Positions 42,046 through 50,251 are shown, counted from the first letter of the stretch. The stretch: DNA of 64,000 bases from Paenibacillus sp. OV219 (GCF_900110075.1 NZ_FOCJ01000003.1:372001-436000); one strand, 5' to 3'. The notes: a model not told the origin generated them from the letters alone. Numbers and translations: made by a program.

Positions 42046-42761
42046 GACAATGGCGCGTAGGAACATGGTCGATGGGGACGGCTCTTATCGCAATGGGCGT
42101 CCTGCTGCTAGCTTCCACTCTTGGCGGTGTGCAGTTGCTGGACCAAGGCATCATCTGGTGGCCCATGCTTCTTATTTTGCTCGGGATTGAGATTGTCATT
42201 TATCTATGGCGAAGCCATTCCGAGCAACAGGCAGTGATGCTTCGTTATGACTTGTTCAGCATCATTGTTGTAGTGGCGCTCGGCGGGTGCTGCCTCGTGT
42301 TTACGACCGTAAGCGCTGCCGGGTTACTCGATGATGTTCGAGGCAGCATTGGCGCGCGTCAGGTTCGTGTAGAGGCAAAAGCGGTGTCGGAGCGCATTGC
42401 ATCTGATGTGAAACGGATTGTGGTGCAAGGCGAGAGCTATTGGAACGGCCGCATACATCTTGATGCTGACGGCAGTGGTGTTGCTCAGCTTCAGGCGTTC
42501 GGTGCATGCCGCTATGACCTTCGGAAGGACGCTGCGGCACCGGGTTCGCCGGAGCTGGTAGAGACGCGTCAGGCAGGAGATACGTTGTACGTAACAGTGA
42601 AACAGCAGGCGGTAGAGCGGCATATGCTGGACGATGACGCGCCTTCATGTGATCTTACGATCGTGCTGCCGCGCGAGAAGACGGTTAACGTTAGGCAAGA
42701 GGCGGGGATCATGCTGCCGATTGGGACGAAGCTGCCGGAGGGTTGGCAAGTCATTCAGTAA
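42042..42761 (+). CDS. Membrane protein of the ECF operon, LiaF/DUF5668-like
   Basis: The 239-residue protein has an N-terminal pair of hydrophobic helices (about 9-29 and 36-53), a third at about 72-96, and a beta-rich soluble C-terminal domain (about 105-239). Its first segment (GTALIAMGVLLL ... WWPMLLILLGIEIVI) resembles DUF5668/LiaF-like envelope-stress proteins. ATG 42042 overlaps the preceding stop. The ECF sigma, anti-sigma and two membrane genes together suggest an envelope-sensing module, but the signal is unknown. Confidence 0.72.
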   Translation: MRQWRVGTWSMGTALIAMGVLLLASTLGGVQLLDQGIIWWPMLLILLGIEIVIYLWRSHSEQQAVMLRYDLFSIIVVVALGGCCLVFTTVSAAGLLDDVRGSIGARQVRVEAKAVSERIASDVKRIVVQGESYWNGRIHLDADGSGVAQLQAFGACRYDLRKDAAAPGSPELVETRQAGDTLYVTVKQQAVERHMLDDDAPSCDLTIVLPREKTVNVRQEAGIMLPIGTKLPEGWQVIQ

Positions 42762-42867
42762 TATTTTTAGGCTGACAGGCAAGCCCCTTTTTCCGACTTG
42801 TCCGTGAATGACCGTCACCCATGGGCGCTCCGCGGCATATGATGTCACAAAAAAGGAGGTGGCTGCC

Positions 42868-43539
42868 TTGATTCCAGTACTATTATGGATCTTCGGTTGT
42901 TACGCCTTGGCAGCGGCTGCCGTGCATGCCGCATACGCACTTACCTGGAAGCGACAGCGTGTGCAGCATTACGTGCTAATCGCGGGTAACCACCAGCTGC
43001 AGATGGAGTGGTATATGCGATCGCTTAGGCGGTTCTCTCATTTTACCGGCACAGAAGTGAAGGTGACTGTCGTTGACCGCGGTTCACAGGATGATACGAT
43101 GGGAATCGCGCGATGCTTTGCGAGGATGGGCATGAATGTCGATTTTCACTCCGGTATCGGGCAGAATGAGCATACTAGCACTTTAGTGGATACACGTGGA
43201 AGGTTCGCATCTGTAAGAGGACGTGCTGCCGCGAATACAGCCGAAGAGCGTAGTGGGAAGGAAGCATTAAGTTCAAGCGATTCACAGAAAACGGTGCGGG
43301 CAATTCACACGAATGGGCAGAAGCCTTATACAAGTCATGGGCACGGACTTTCAAAATGGCAACGCTTCCGTGTGAGTCTCTGGAAATCACGCAAGCCGAA
43401 AGCGAAGAGACAGTCGGCTGCTGTCGAGCCAACGAATCTGTTATGGATGCTCCAGGCTGAAGGCATTGTTTCTGCAAAGGATCATGCGGTATTAATTGAT
43501 CTGCGGGATCCGGCGGATTTGTCGAAGCTGCCATATTGA
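42868..43539 (+). CDS. Membrane-anchored protein with partial GT2-like fold
   Basis: The 223-residue protein starts with one hydrophobic helix (about 1-26). A segment resembling the N-terminal half of a family 2 glycosyltransferase follows: LQMEWYMRSLRRFS and the VVDRGSQDDTMGIARCFA stretch, where the D-x-D region should be. The rest (about 110-190) is low-complexity and charged. Catalytic residues further on are absent, so function is doubtful. TTG 42868 lies 7 bp behind AAAAGGAGGT; upstream reading at 42808 overlaps that site. Family not firmly recognised. Confidence 0.6.
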   Translation: MIPVLLWIFGCYALAAAAVHAAYALTWKRQRVQHYVLIAGNHQLQMEWYMRSLRRFSHFTGTEVKVTVVDRGSQDDTMGIARCFARMGMNVDFHSGIGQNEHTSTLVDTRGRFASVRGRAAANTAEERSGKEALSSSDSQKTVRAIHTNGQKPYTSHGHGLSKWQRFRVSLWKSRKPKAKRQSAAVEPTNLLWMLQAEGIVSAKDHAVLIDLRDPADLSKLPY

Positions 43540-43675
43540 TCGAAGGCTGTGCGAAGGCACTACGAGGACTGTGCGAGGACTTGTGAAGGCAAGACGATGA
43601 CGGTGTGAAGACAGTGTGAGGACGTGTGCGAAGACAAGACGAAGACAGTGTGAAGACGTGACGATGACACTGTTT
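43540..43675. repeat. Degenerate short tandem repeats upstream of comFA
   Basis: About 130 bases of imperfect direct repeats with a CGAAGACAGTGTG-like core of 11-12 bp, some in 22-bp pairs. It lies between the GT2-like gene and a possible short RNA. Confidence 0.7.
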
Positions 43676-43685
43676 TCAAAATGCA

Positions 43686-43714
43686 TTGCAGTGCTGCGGA
43701 GGTAGATGTATAAT
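43686..43714 (+). promoter_or_regulatory. SigA-type promoter of a possible short RNA
   Basis: TTGCAG (43686-43691), 17 bp, TATAAT (43709-43714). The -10 is perfect. Confidence 0.5.
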
Positions 43715-43720
43715 TCTAAC

Positions 43721-43790
43721 AACTGAATATCCGGACGAGTGAAGCACACCCGTAGAAGCTGCCTTTGGCAGTTTTGGGGTGTGCTTTTTT
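43721..43790 (+). ncRNA. Candidate short RNA of about 70 nt ending in a terminator
   Basis: A transcript from the promoter at 43686 would run about 70 nt through an outer stem (AAGCACACC, GGGGTGTGCTT), an inner CTGCC-TTT-GGCAG stem and a T tract. No open frame with a ribosome site is inside. It matches no riboswitch class that I recognise. A plain terminator for the upstream gene is the alternative. Confidence 0.4.
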
Positions 43791-43792
43791 GT
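43742..43792 (+). terminator. Terminator in the comFA upstream region
   Basis: AAGCACACC and GGTGTGCTT stem (43742-43750, 43778-43786) enclosing a CTGCC/GGCAG stem, followed by TTTTTT. Confidence 0.85.
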
Positions 43793-43810
43793 TGTGGGGA
43801 TGGGGGAAGA

Positions 43811-43846
43811 GCGTGACGAGCGTGACAAGCGTGAAGCGCGTGAAGT
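43811..43846. repeat. Four 9-bp GCGTGA-type tandem repeats
   Basis: GCGTGACGA, GCGTGACAA, GCGTGAAGC and GCGTGAAGT follow with an exact 9-bp period starting at 43811. Confidence 0.8.
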
Positions 43847-43897
43847 GGGGAGAAGTATGAAAGAGAGCGAAGTGAATAGAGTGGGGAAATGCGTGAT

Positions 43898-43976
43898 GGG
43901 TACCTGTTACTCTACATTGGTGGAATTGAGCTGGAATTTGAGTAAGAGGGGTACCTGGTACTCTACATTGGTGGAA
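43898..43976. repeat. 28-bp direct repeat upstream of comFA
   Basis: GGGTACCTGTTACTCTACAT and eight following bases (43898-43925) recur at 43949-43976 with one mismatch, 51 bp apart. The purpose is unknown. Confidence 0.8.
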
Positions 43977-44073
43977 AAAGACACAAAGGATTTAAGTTAG
44001 GAAGGGGTATGAGGATGAGTGACGGGGGTACGTGAGTCGAGGATTGTAGAACAGAGGAAGGGGTGGTGATGGT

Positions 44074-46287
44074 ATGAAGGTTGTTGTGTATGCGGCATTA
44101 GCGAAGGGGCAATCGTGGGCGAGTTGGTCCGTGGCGCCTGAGGTGGATTATGCTTACTGGTTGGGAAGCGGGTATAGGGAAGCAGCTGTGCAGGCTGCTC
44201 AGCAGTGGGGTTACGCGGGGGATTGGAATCGAGGAAGCAAAACGCAGGAAAAGTCTTGTGAAGCCCGTGAAGTGGAGGCGGCTAGGCAAGCCGTCGAGGT
44301 GTTAACGATTATGGCATGGTCGGTGCCGATACCGTTAGGGCATGCCGTTCAAATTGCGGAGCGGTGGTCCGGCAAAGCTCGGGACGAGCAGGGGGTGCGC
44401 GAGGAATTGACGCGCCTGATTCGAGAAGCATGGGCATCCGATGACCGCTTAGGCTTGCCGGTTCAGAAGCGGGAGGATGCCTGTGTGGTGCGGGGTGAGG
44501 CGTCCGGAGGTACGGCGGACGCAATGGAGCTGGCTGCGCGAGCTTGCCGCGCAGCATCGCTTTTGCAGGGCCGAGCGCTGCTCAGCAGCGAAGTGCTCGG
44601 TCTGCTTGGGGCCGCAGGCGCGGCCGAGCCGGCCAGCGCAGCGCCGCAGCCGTGGAGCGCGGCAGCCCCCGCGCTCCAGCTGGCCGCGCTGCTCGGCCTG
44701 CTGCGCCTAGGCGGCGCAGTCGCCCCGCAGCCGCAGTCCCGGCTGCTGCGGTGGCGCGCGGCGCTAGGCGCCAGGCCGCGCCTGCGGCTCCTCTGCCAGC
44801 GCTGCGGCAGCGGCACGGCGCGCATGCGCCGCACTGCATGCGCGGGATGCGGCCGCGCATGTGCGTACTGCGAGGCGTGCCTCACTATGGGCCGCAGCCG
44901 TGAGTGCGGCCTGCTCATCCTTGGCACGCCAAGCTCGCAGGCGCGCAGCGCCGCTAACGCGTCAAGCGCCACCTGCGCGCCAAGCACAGCCTGGACGCTA
45001 AGCCCCGCCCAGGCTGAGGCGGCAGCTGCAGCGCTGGGTTACATGCAGGCTCAGCCTGCCGGCCATAGCGCCTCGCGCAGAGCCCTGCTCTCGTCATTCA
45101 ATTGGCTCGCACCGCTTGCCGGCCATAGCGCCCCGCGCAGGTTACTGCTCTCGGTCCTCACAGGTTCGGCACCGAGCCGTCAGCGGAGCGCCTCGCGCAG
45201 GTTCCTGCTCTCGGTCCTCACAGGTTCGGCGTCGACCCGCTACCCGAAGCCTCAGCTCTCGTCACCTCCCCCTGTCCTCCATAGCCCGCGCAGATTCCTG
45301 CTTTGGGCAGTCACCGGGGCAGGCAAGACTGAGATGATCTTCCCGCTTATTGAAGCTGTACTTCAGCGAGGGGGCAAAGCGTTAATCGCAACTCCGCGCC
45401 GAGACGTTGTGCTGGAGCTAGATCCTCGCATTCGCAAAGCGTTCCCAAATGCGAACGTAGTCACTTTATACGGCGGGAGCAAGCAGCGCTGGGAGCAGGG
45501 AGAAGTTACGATTGCAACGACACATCAGCTGTTCCGTTTTCAACATGGGTTTGATCTGGTCATTATTGATGAAATCGATGCTTTCCCCTATCATAACGAT
45601 CCGATGCTACAGTATGCCGCCGATAAGGTATGCAAGCCTGGCGGGGTGAACGTGCTGCTGTCGGCAACGCCGCCGGCCGACCTTCGCCGCGCAGCAAAGG
45701 AAGGGCGGCTCGCTCATGCGCGCGTGCCCGTAAGGTTTCATCGGCATCCGCTGCCGGTACCTAAGCAGCATAGCATCCCGCCTGTGCAGAAGCTTCTTAA
45801 CCAACGCCGCTTCCCGCAGAGGCTTGTCCAAGCCATTCAACAATCGCTTGACCGCGGGGCTCAGCTATTTTTGTTCGTTCAGCAGATTCGTGAGGTCGAT
45901 CCACTTGTCCGGCAGCTCCGCACCAGATTTCCGGGTATTGTCATTGAAGGCACCTCATCCAAAGATGAGGATCGTGCGCGGAGGGTCGTTCAGTTTCGTG
46001 AACGAACGATAAGGCTGCTCGTCACGACTACGATTCTCGAGCGCGGTGTCACGATACCGAAGAGCGATGTGTATATTCTAGATGCGGATGGCAAGCTGTT
46101 TGACGATGCTTCACTTATCCAGATGGCGGGTCGAGCTGGCCGATCCAGCGACGATCCAGCAGGCATGGTCTACTTCTTCGCCTCCTCACGTACGCGCTCC
46201 CAGCAGTCCGCGATTAGGCAGATTCGAGCCATGAACCGAATCGCTCGTCGCAAAGGTTTCCTACTAACCCCCAAGGAAAGGCGATGA
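44074..46287 (+). CDS. comFA: ComFA-like DNA translocase/helicase of competence, repeat-expanded
   Basis: The 737-residue protein is probably an ATP-driven motor for transformation DNA on the inner membrane face. A Cys-rich zinc finger lies at about 241-279 (LCQRCGSG, CAGCGRACAYC). Walker A VTGAGKTE is near 413-420, Walker B IIDEID near 497-502, and C-terminal helicase motifs LERGVTIPKSDV and QMAGRAGRSSD. B. subtilis ComFA is about 460 residues. The excess is in a variable N-terminus and a GC-rich, Ala-rich linker (about 280-405) with three 60-bp tandem repeats just before Walker A. It starts at ATG 44074 after AGGAAGGGG. comFC overlaps its stop. Confidence 0.9.
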   Translation: MKVVVYAALAKGQSWASWSVAPEVDYAYWLGSGYREAAVQAAQQWGYAGDWNRGSKTQEKSCEAREVEAARQAVEVLTIMAWSVPIPLGHAVQIAERWSGKARDEQGVREELTRLIREAWASDDRLGLPVQKREDACVVRGEASGGTADAMELAARACRAASLLQGRALLSSEVLGLLGAAGAAEPASAAPQPWSAAAPALQLAALLGLLRLGGAVAPQPQSRLLRWRAALGARPRLRLLCQRCGSGTARMRRTACAGCGRACAYCEACLTMGRSRECGLLILGTPSSQARSAANASSATCAPSTAWTLSPAQAEAAAAALGYMQAQPAGHSASRRALLSSFNWLAPLAGHSAPRRLLLSVLTGSAPSRQRSASRRFLLSVLTGSASTRYPKPQLSSPPPVLHSPRRFLLWAVTGAGKTEMIFPLIEAVLQRGGKALIATPRRDVVLELDPRIRKAFPNANVVTLYGGSKQRWEQGEVTIATTHQLFRFQHGFDLVIIDEIDAFPYHNDPMLQYAADKVCKPGGVNVLLSATPPADLRRAAKEGRLAHARVPVRFHRHPLPVPKQHSIPPVQKLLNQRRFPQRLVQAIQQSLDRGAQLFLFVQQIREVDPLVRQLRTRFPGIVIEGTSSKDEDRARRVVQFRERTIRLLVTTTILERGVTIPKSDVYILDADGKLFDDASLIQMAGRAGRSSDDPAGMVYFFASSRTRSQQSAIRQIRAMNRIARRKGFLLTPKERR
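45061..45240 (+). repeat. Three 60-bp tandem repeats in comFA
   Basis: Units at 45061, 45121 and 45181 keep an exact 60-bp period (20 residues). Units 2 and 3 are about 82% identical by my count. Each encodes an RRxLLSxxT-like core. The Walker A strand RRFLLWAVTGAG that follows at about 45289 resembles these cores. Confidence 0.9.
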
Positions 46288-47264
46288 TTGCCATGCCTTA
46301 TGTCACTCCTGTCGCCATGCCTTATGTCACTCCTATTGCCCTGTCTAGTGTCATCCCAATTGCCCTACCTAGTTCTGTCTCTACCCAGCCAGTTGCCCGG
46401 TCTCTTGCCCGGCCTCTTGCTCTGCCCAATGTCCTCCCTATTCACATCCCTGCCAAGCTCCGCACGATCATTAAAGCGATGCGGCAGTCGGTTCAGCTGC
46501 TTACAGCTACATCCAGCGCTTGTCTAATTTGCGGCAACACAGATAGCAGGTCGCGTCACCCGAGGTTCATTTCATTGTGCACGCCTTGTTTTCGCCAAAT
46601 CCCGTGGATTACACGTATTGAGTGTGATGTTTGCGGTCGTCCTGAATATTGTCCGGATTGCCCCCGCCGCAGCGATGCCGCTTTTCTCTGCAACCGTTCT
46701 GCCGTGCGATATAACACTCGCATTCGGGAATGGCTCGCGCTCTATAAATATCGGGGGCACGAAGCGCTTGCTCCGTTGTTTGGCGAGATGCTGACAGCTG
46801 CTTATCAAGGTCTGGTGAAGGAGCTTCGTCCCCGGGAGCTCCGGAATGAAACAACTGAAACATTGTATCCGATTGATGCTCTTATTCCAGTCCCCGTAAG
46901 CAGTGAGCGTCTAGCGGAACGCGAGTTCAATCAGGCGGAGAGGCTTGGCGCCTACCTCGCCGAACGCGTACAGATTCCACTTCATCATGTTATGCAGCGA
47001 ACACGCCATAGTGGAAAGCAGAGCTATAAGACTAGAGGCGCTCGTTTACGCGATACGCATAATCTCTTTACAGCAGATCCGGCACTCACCGCCAGTCTGC
47101 TAACAGCACGAAATCAATCCCATATCCGTCTCATTATTGTCGATGACATTTACACAACGGGAAGTACGGCGAATGCCTGTGCAACTGCACTTGCAGAAGA
47201 AATTCGGCGGCAGCGGCCTGCTGTTTTCGTGGAACTATTCATTCTCACGCTGGCGCGTTCATAG
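46284..47264 (+). CDS. comFC: ComFC-like phosphoribosyltransferase-fold competence protein
   Basis: The 326-residue cytosolic protein is required for transformation together with ComFA. A double Cys zinc module lies at about 79-125 (CLICG, CTPCF, CDVCG, CPDCPRR). The PRPP loop motif VDDIYTTGST is near 284. An N-terminal extension of about 70 residues, Pro/Ala/Val-rich and made of 8-residue repeats, is absent from usual ComFC (about 240 residues). ATG 46284 overlaps the comFA stop (ATGA) and AAGGA lies 6 bp before it, so the extension could be translated. A later start near Met66 is possible. Confidence 0.88.
   Translation: MIAMPYVTPVAMPYVTPIALSSVIPIALPSSVSTQPVARSLARPLALPNVLPIHIPAKLRTIIKAMRQSVQLLTATSSACLICGNTDSRSRHPRFISLCTPCFRQIPWITRIECDVCGRPEYCPDCPRRSDAAFLCNRSAVRYNTRIREWLALYKYRGHEALAPLFGEMLTAAYQGLVKELRPRELRNETTETLYPIDALIPVPVSSERLAEREFNQAERLGAYLAERVQIPLHHVMQRTRHSGKQSYKTRGARLRDTHNLFTADPALTASLLTARNQSHIRLIIVDDIYTTGSTANACATALAEEIRRQRPAVFVELFILTLARS
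46287..46382 (+). repeat. Four 24-bp tandem repeats at the start of comFC
   Basis: Units at 46287, 46311, 46335 and 46359 encode IAMPYVTP, VAMPYVTP, IALSSVIP and IALPSSVS. The first two are nearly identical (the first codon differs), so that duplication is recent. Confidence 0.88.
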
Positions 47265-47305
47265 GACAATAGAATCATTTTTAGTACATTACGCCCTAAA
47301 CCTAC

Positions 47306-47333
47306 TAAAAGATGGCGAAAAAGGTGGTGATAT
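47306..47333 (+). promoter_or_regulatory. Possible SigD-type promoter of yvyF
   Basis: TAAA, 16 bp, GGTGATAT (47326-47333). The -10 matches GCCGATAT at six of eight. Weaker than the sites at flgM and hag. Confidence 0.35.
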
Positions 47334-47392
47334 TTGTCCCTTTATGAGTTAATATGAAGTCACCAATGGATGAATGAAGGGAGCAGTGAAAC

Positions 47393-47812
47393 ATGGATCT
47401 CGGTAATTGTCCTCGCTGCGGGAAGCTATTTGCCAAAAACTTTCGCGATGTATGCGGTAATTGTATAAAAGCAATTGATCAGGAGTATACCCTTTGCTCC
47501 GATTATCTTCGTAAAAATAAAGGTACAGATATCAACGAGCTCGCTGACGCAACCGAAGTTTCCATCAAACAGATTACGAAGTTTATTCGTGAAGGCCGTA
47601 TTTCGCTCGTGAATGCGCCGAACTTGATGTACCCTTGCGAGATGTGCGGCATATTGATTCGAGAGCAGACGAAATGTGATAGCTGCAGAGCCAAACTGCT
47701 GACGGAAGTGAACAAATATCGCCAATCTCAGAATAAAGCAGATAACAAGACACCTGAGAAATCATCAACATCCGCTGCTTCTGCCTACCGGAATTTGGAC
47801 AGGGGCGAATGA
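47393..47812 (+). CDS. yvyF: YvyF-type flagellar operon protein (TIGR03826-like)
   Basis: The 139-residue protein has two Cys pairs, NCPRCGKLF and DVCGNCIKA (residues about 5-25), a helical region (DINELADATEVSIKQITKFI) resembling a DNA-binding or protein-contact fold, and a third zinc ribbon with PCEMCG and CDSC. It always precedes flgM in Bacillus and its molecular role is uncertain. ATG 47393 follows AAGGGAGCAG at a normal distance. A terminator and a new SigD promoter separate it from flgM. Confidence 0.9.
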   Translation: MDLGNCPRCGKLFAKNFRDVCGNCIKAIDQEYTLCSDYLRKNKGTDINELADATEVSIKQITKFIREGRISLVNAPNLMYPCEMCGILIREQTKCDSCRAKLLTEVNKYRQSQNKADNKTPEKSSTSAASAYRNLDRGE

Positions 47813-47836
47813 TTGCGGTTTACTTTGCAATGACTA

Positions 47837-47863
47837 TAAAATATTAACGTAATGTGCCGATAA
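47837..47863 (+). promoter_or_regulatory. SigD-type promoter of flgM
   Basis: TAAA (47837-47840), exactly 15 bp, GCCGATAA (47856-47863). Four of four and seven of eight match the consensus. The -10 also forms the left arm of the overlapping terminator. flgM has a SigD promoter in B. subtilis. Confidence 0.85.
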
Positions 47864-47893
47864 TACTCTTAGATAGAGTTATCGGCTTTTTTA
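47856..47893 (+). terminator. Terminator overlapping the flgM SigD promoter
   Basis: GCCGATAATACTCT and AGAGTTATCGGC form a strong stem (47856-47886) with TTTTTTAT after it. It would end yvyF transcripts. Confidence 0.88.
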
Positions 47894-47912
47894 TTTGTTT
47901 GGAGGGATTATG

Positions 47913-48179
47913 ATGAAGATCAATCAAACGCATCGGATTAATGCGGTAAATCCATATCAGAAACAGAACGACTTGCAGGCAGGAACGGCTAGCCGTAAGC
48001 GCAAGACAGATGAAGTGCAAATTTCAGCAGAGGCGCAAGAGATGCTTTCAGTAAGTCGCGTGAGCAACACCGACCGCAGCCAGCTGATTGACAACTTGAA
48101 GCAATCGGTAAGCTCCGGCACTTATCATGTGGAATCCGGCAAGATCGCTGAGAAGCTGCTTCCTTTTTTGAAAAACTAA
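47913..48179 (+). CDS. flgM: FlgM, anti-SigD factor
   Basis: The 88-residue protein binds and inhibits SigD until the hook is finished, when it is exported through it (in Gram-negatives) or otherwise lost. N-terminal MKINQTHRINAVNPYQKQ and the C-terminal KRKTDEVQISAEAQEML plus a helix ending KIAEKLLPFLKN are typical. ATG 47913 lies 7 bp behind GGAGGG; ATG 47910 is the alternative. It stands right behind a SigD promoter, giving negative feedback. Confidence 0.93.
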   Translation: MKINQTHRINAVNPYQKQNDLQAGTASRKRKTDEVQISAEAQEMLSVSRVSNTDRSQLIDNLKQSVSSGTYHVESGKIAEKLLPFLKN

Positions 48180-48199
48180 CGACAAGATAGGTGAGCATC

Positions 48200-48703
48200 G
48201 TGAATGTAGAAACAATTATCGCAACGCTGGAGCAGCAGGCTGATGTCTACAGTCAATTGCTTACTCTCGCGAAAGAGAAAACACCGTATCTTGTCCATAA
48301 CCAAGTGGAGCAGCTTAATGCTGCGATTCAGAAGGAACGGAAGCTGGTCAAGATAGCAGAGGATTTGGAGCAGCAGCGCATGAGACTGTGCGGCCAGTAC
48401 TTTACGAACCTCGGACTGCTTCGCTATAAGGGCGGCAAGATCAGCGAAATGATTCGGACCGTAACTTCACATCAAGACAAGAAGCTATTGACCGACCTTC
48501 ATACAACTTTAACGAGCTTACTGGAAGATTTGCAGGTGACAAGCAAGCTGAATCAGCAGCTTATTGAGCAGTCTCTTAAATTTATAGATTACTCCATCGA
48601 CCTGATGGTGGACGATCCGAACAGTGATGTTGTGTATCAGCATCCTCACAGTCCTGGATACGGCAACAATATGCGAACTGGTTTATTCAATACAAGAGGA
48701 TAA
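48200..48703 (+). CDS. flgN: FlgN, hook-associated protein chaperone
   Basis: The 167-residue all-helical protein prevents early aggregation of FlgK and FlgL before export. Family pattern: NVETIIATLEQQADVYSQLLTLAKEKTPYL, with an amphipathic C-terminal helix. GTG 48200 is preferred to GTG 48191 because AGGTGAG sits just upstream. It lies between flgM and flgK, the usual place of this chaperone (yvyG). Confidence 0.88.
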   Translation: MNVETIIATLEQQADVYSQLLTLAKEKTPYLVHNQVEQLNAAIQKERKLVKIAEDLEQQRMRLCGQYFTNLGLLRYKGGKISEMIRTVTSHQDKKLLTDLHTTLTSLLEDLQVTSKLNQQLIEQSLKFIDYSIDLMVDDPNSDVVYQHPHSPGYGNNMRTGLFNTRG

Positions 48704-48721
48704 GGAGGCACTTAGAGCGCG

Positions 48722-50251
48722 ATGACATCAACCTTTCATTCCATAGAAACAGCTAAACGCAGCTTGTTTGCGCAGCAAACAGCGATTAATACCGTTGGCC
48801 ATAATATCTCCAACGCCAACACAGAAGGCTACTCCCGCCAACGGGTTTCATTAACGGCAAGCAAGCCGATGGAAGCCTATGGAATCAGTCGTTCCACATC
48901 TGCAGGCCAGTTGGGCACGGGGGTTGAGGCGACGGCAATCAATCGGGTACGGACTTCGTTTTTGGACGACCAATACCGTAATCAGACTAAGTACGTAGGA
49001 ACCTATTCTGTGCAAGCTGACACGCTGAGCAAGCTTGAGTCTATAGTGAACGAGCCCTCCGACTCCGGTATCCGTTCCGTATTGGATAAGTTTTATCAGG
49101 CTTGGTCGGATCTAAGCAAAGACCCGGAGAATGTAACAGGCCGCAAAATCGTTCGTGAAACATCGCTGGCACTGACGGACTCCTTCAACCAAACGAGCAA
49201 GCAATTATCTGATCTGAGAGATGATCTGACGAGTAGCATTGAAGTGAAGGCAACGCAAGCGAATACGCTGATGGATACAATCGCTTCCCTGAATACAGAG
49301 ATTCGTCGAATTGAATCGCTCGGCGATGATGCGAATGACTTGCAAGATCAACGAGATCTGTTGACAGATCAGCTCTCCCAAATTGTAAACGTTCAAGTGA
49401 CCAAATCACCTGAAGGCTACAATATCTCCATGGGCGATACTAATCTGGTCAGCGGTAGTACTTCAACACCACTAACACGTGAAAGCTTGGAATCGGCCTA
49501 TGCAGGCGGTCAGCTCACGAATGGTGAAGTGTTCGGCATGATTTCTTCACGCGATGGTTATGTTGCCGATTATATGAAACAGCTCGATACACTGGCGAAT
49601 ACGCTGGCGAACGGTGAATTTGAAGTCACCGTTCCAGCAGGCTCGGTTCTCCCAGGCACAACAACGCCGCTAACGGTGGACACGAAGATGACGGTTAAAG
49701 GGATCAACGGCCTTCACAAGCTGGGCTACACGATGGATTCCCCGGCAACCGGCGCAACCGATTTCTTCACCTTTAGTTCAGGTACAGGAATAACGGCAGC
49801 GAGCATTCAATTAAATCCAGTCATTGCTAATGATACGAACAAAATCGCAACTTCAATGAGGACAACATCAACCGGCGGAGCATCGACAGTCGTTCAAGGG
49901 AACAATAGTTTAGCGTTACTTATGTCGCAGCTCGGCGACGTGAAGTTCGCATTCGACCAATCCGCTACCGGCAATGGTATTCCGGAATCGACGATTAGTG
50001 ACTTCTACAGCTCGATGGTTGGCGCACTCGGTGTTCAATCGGAAGAGGCGCAGCGTCAGTATCAGAACTCCGTCGCCCAGTCAGATCAGGTCGAGAGCAG
50101 CCGTCAGTCCGTCAGCGGCGTATCACTTGATGAAGAGATGTCGGATCTTGTTAAATATCAGCATGCTTATAGTGCTGCGGCTCGATTTATGACGACGTTC
50201 GACCAATTGCTAGAGAAATTGATTAACGGCACCGGCGTAGTCGGACGCTAA
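48722..50251 (+). CDS. flgK: FlgK, hook-associated protein 1
   Basis: The 509-residue exported protein forms the first hook-filament junction ring. Its N-terminal rod-like signature is INTVGHNISNANTEGYSRQRVSL, the C-terminal one SGVSLDEEMSDLVKYQHAYSAAARFM, with a coiled region between. ATG 48722 follows AAGGAGG. The preceding FlgN is its chaperone. Typical length and order. Confidence 0.96.
   Translation: MTSTFHSIETAKRSLFAQQTAINTVGHNISNANTEGYSRQRVSLTASKPMEAYGISRSTSAGQLGTGVEATAINRVRTSFLDDQYRNQTKYVGTYSVQADTLSKLESIVNEPSDSGIRSVLDKFYQAWSDLSKDPENVTGRKIVRETSLALTDSFNQTSKQLSDLRDDLTSSIEVKATQANTLMDTIASLNTEIRRIESLGDDANDLQDQRDLLTDQLSQIVNVQVTKSPEGYNISMGDTNLVSGSTSTPLTRESLESAYAGGQLTNGEVFGMISSRDGYVADYMKQLDTLANTLANGEFEVTVPAGSVLPGTTTPLTVDTKMTVKGINGLHKLGYTMDSPATGATDFFTFSSGTGITAASIQLNPVIANDTNKIATSMRTTSTGGASTVVQGNNSLALLMSQLGDVKFAFDQSATGNGIPESTISDFYSSMVGALGVQSEEAQRQYQNSVAQSDQVESSRQSVSGVSLDEEMSDLVKYQHAYSAAARFMTTFDQLLEKLINGTGVVGR

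Noticed and set aside
43792-44073. ComK boxes before comFA
   Set aside because: No paired A4-N5-T4 elements; the region is G-rich and repeat-filled.
44543-44903. GC-rich alternate-frame open readings inside comFA
   Set aside because: They arise from the high-GC, Ala-rich coding region and lack start signals or homology.
43540-45240. CRISPR-like array
   Set aside because: Repeats are degenerate and contiguous, with no unique spacers and no cas genes.
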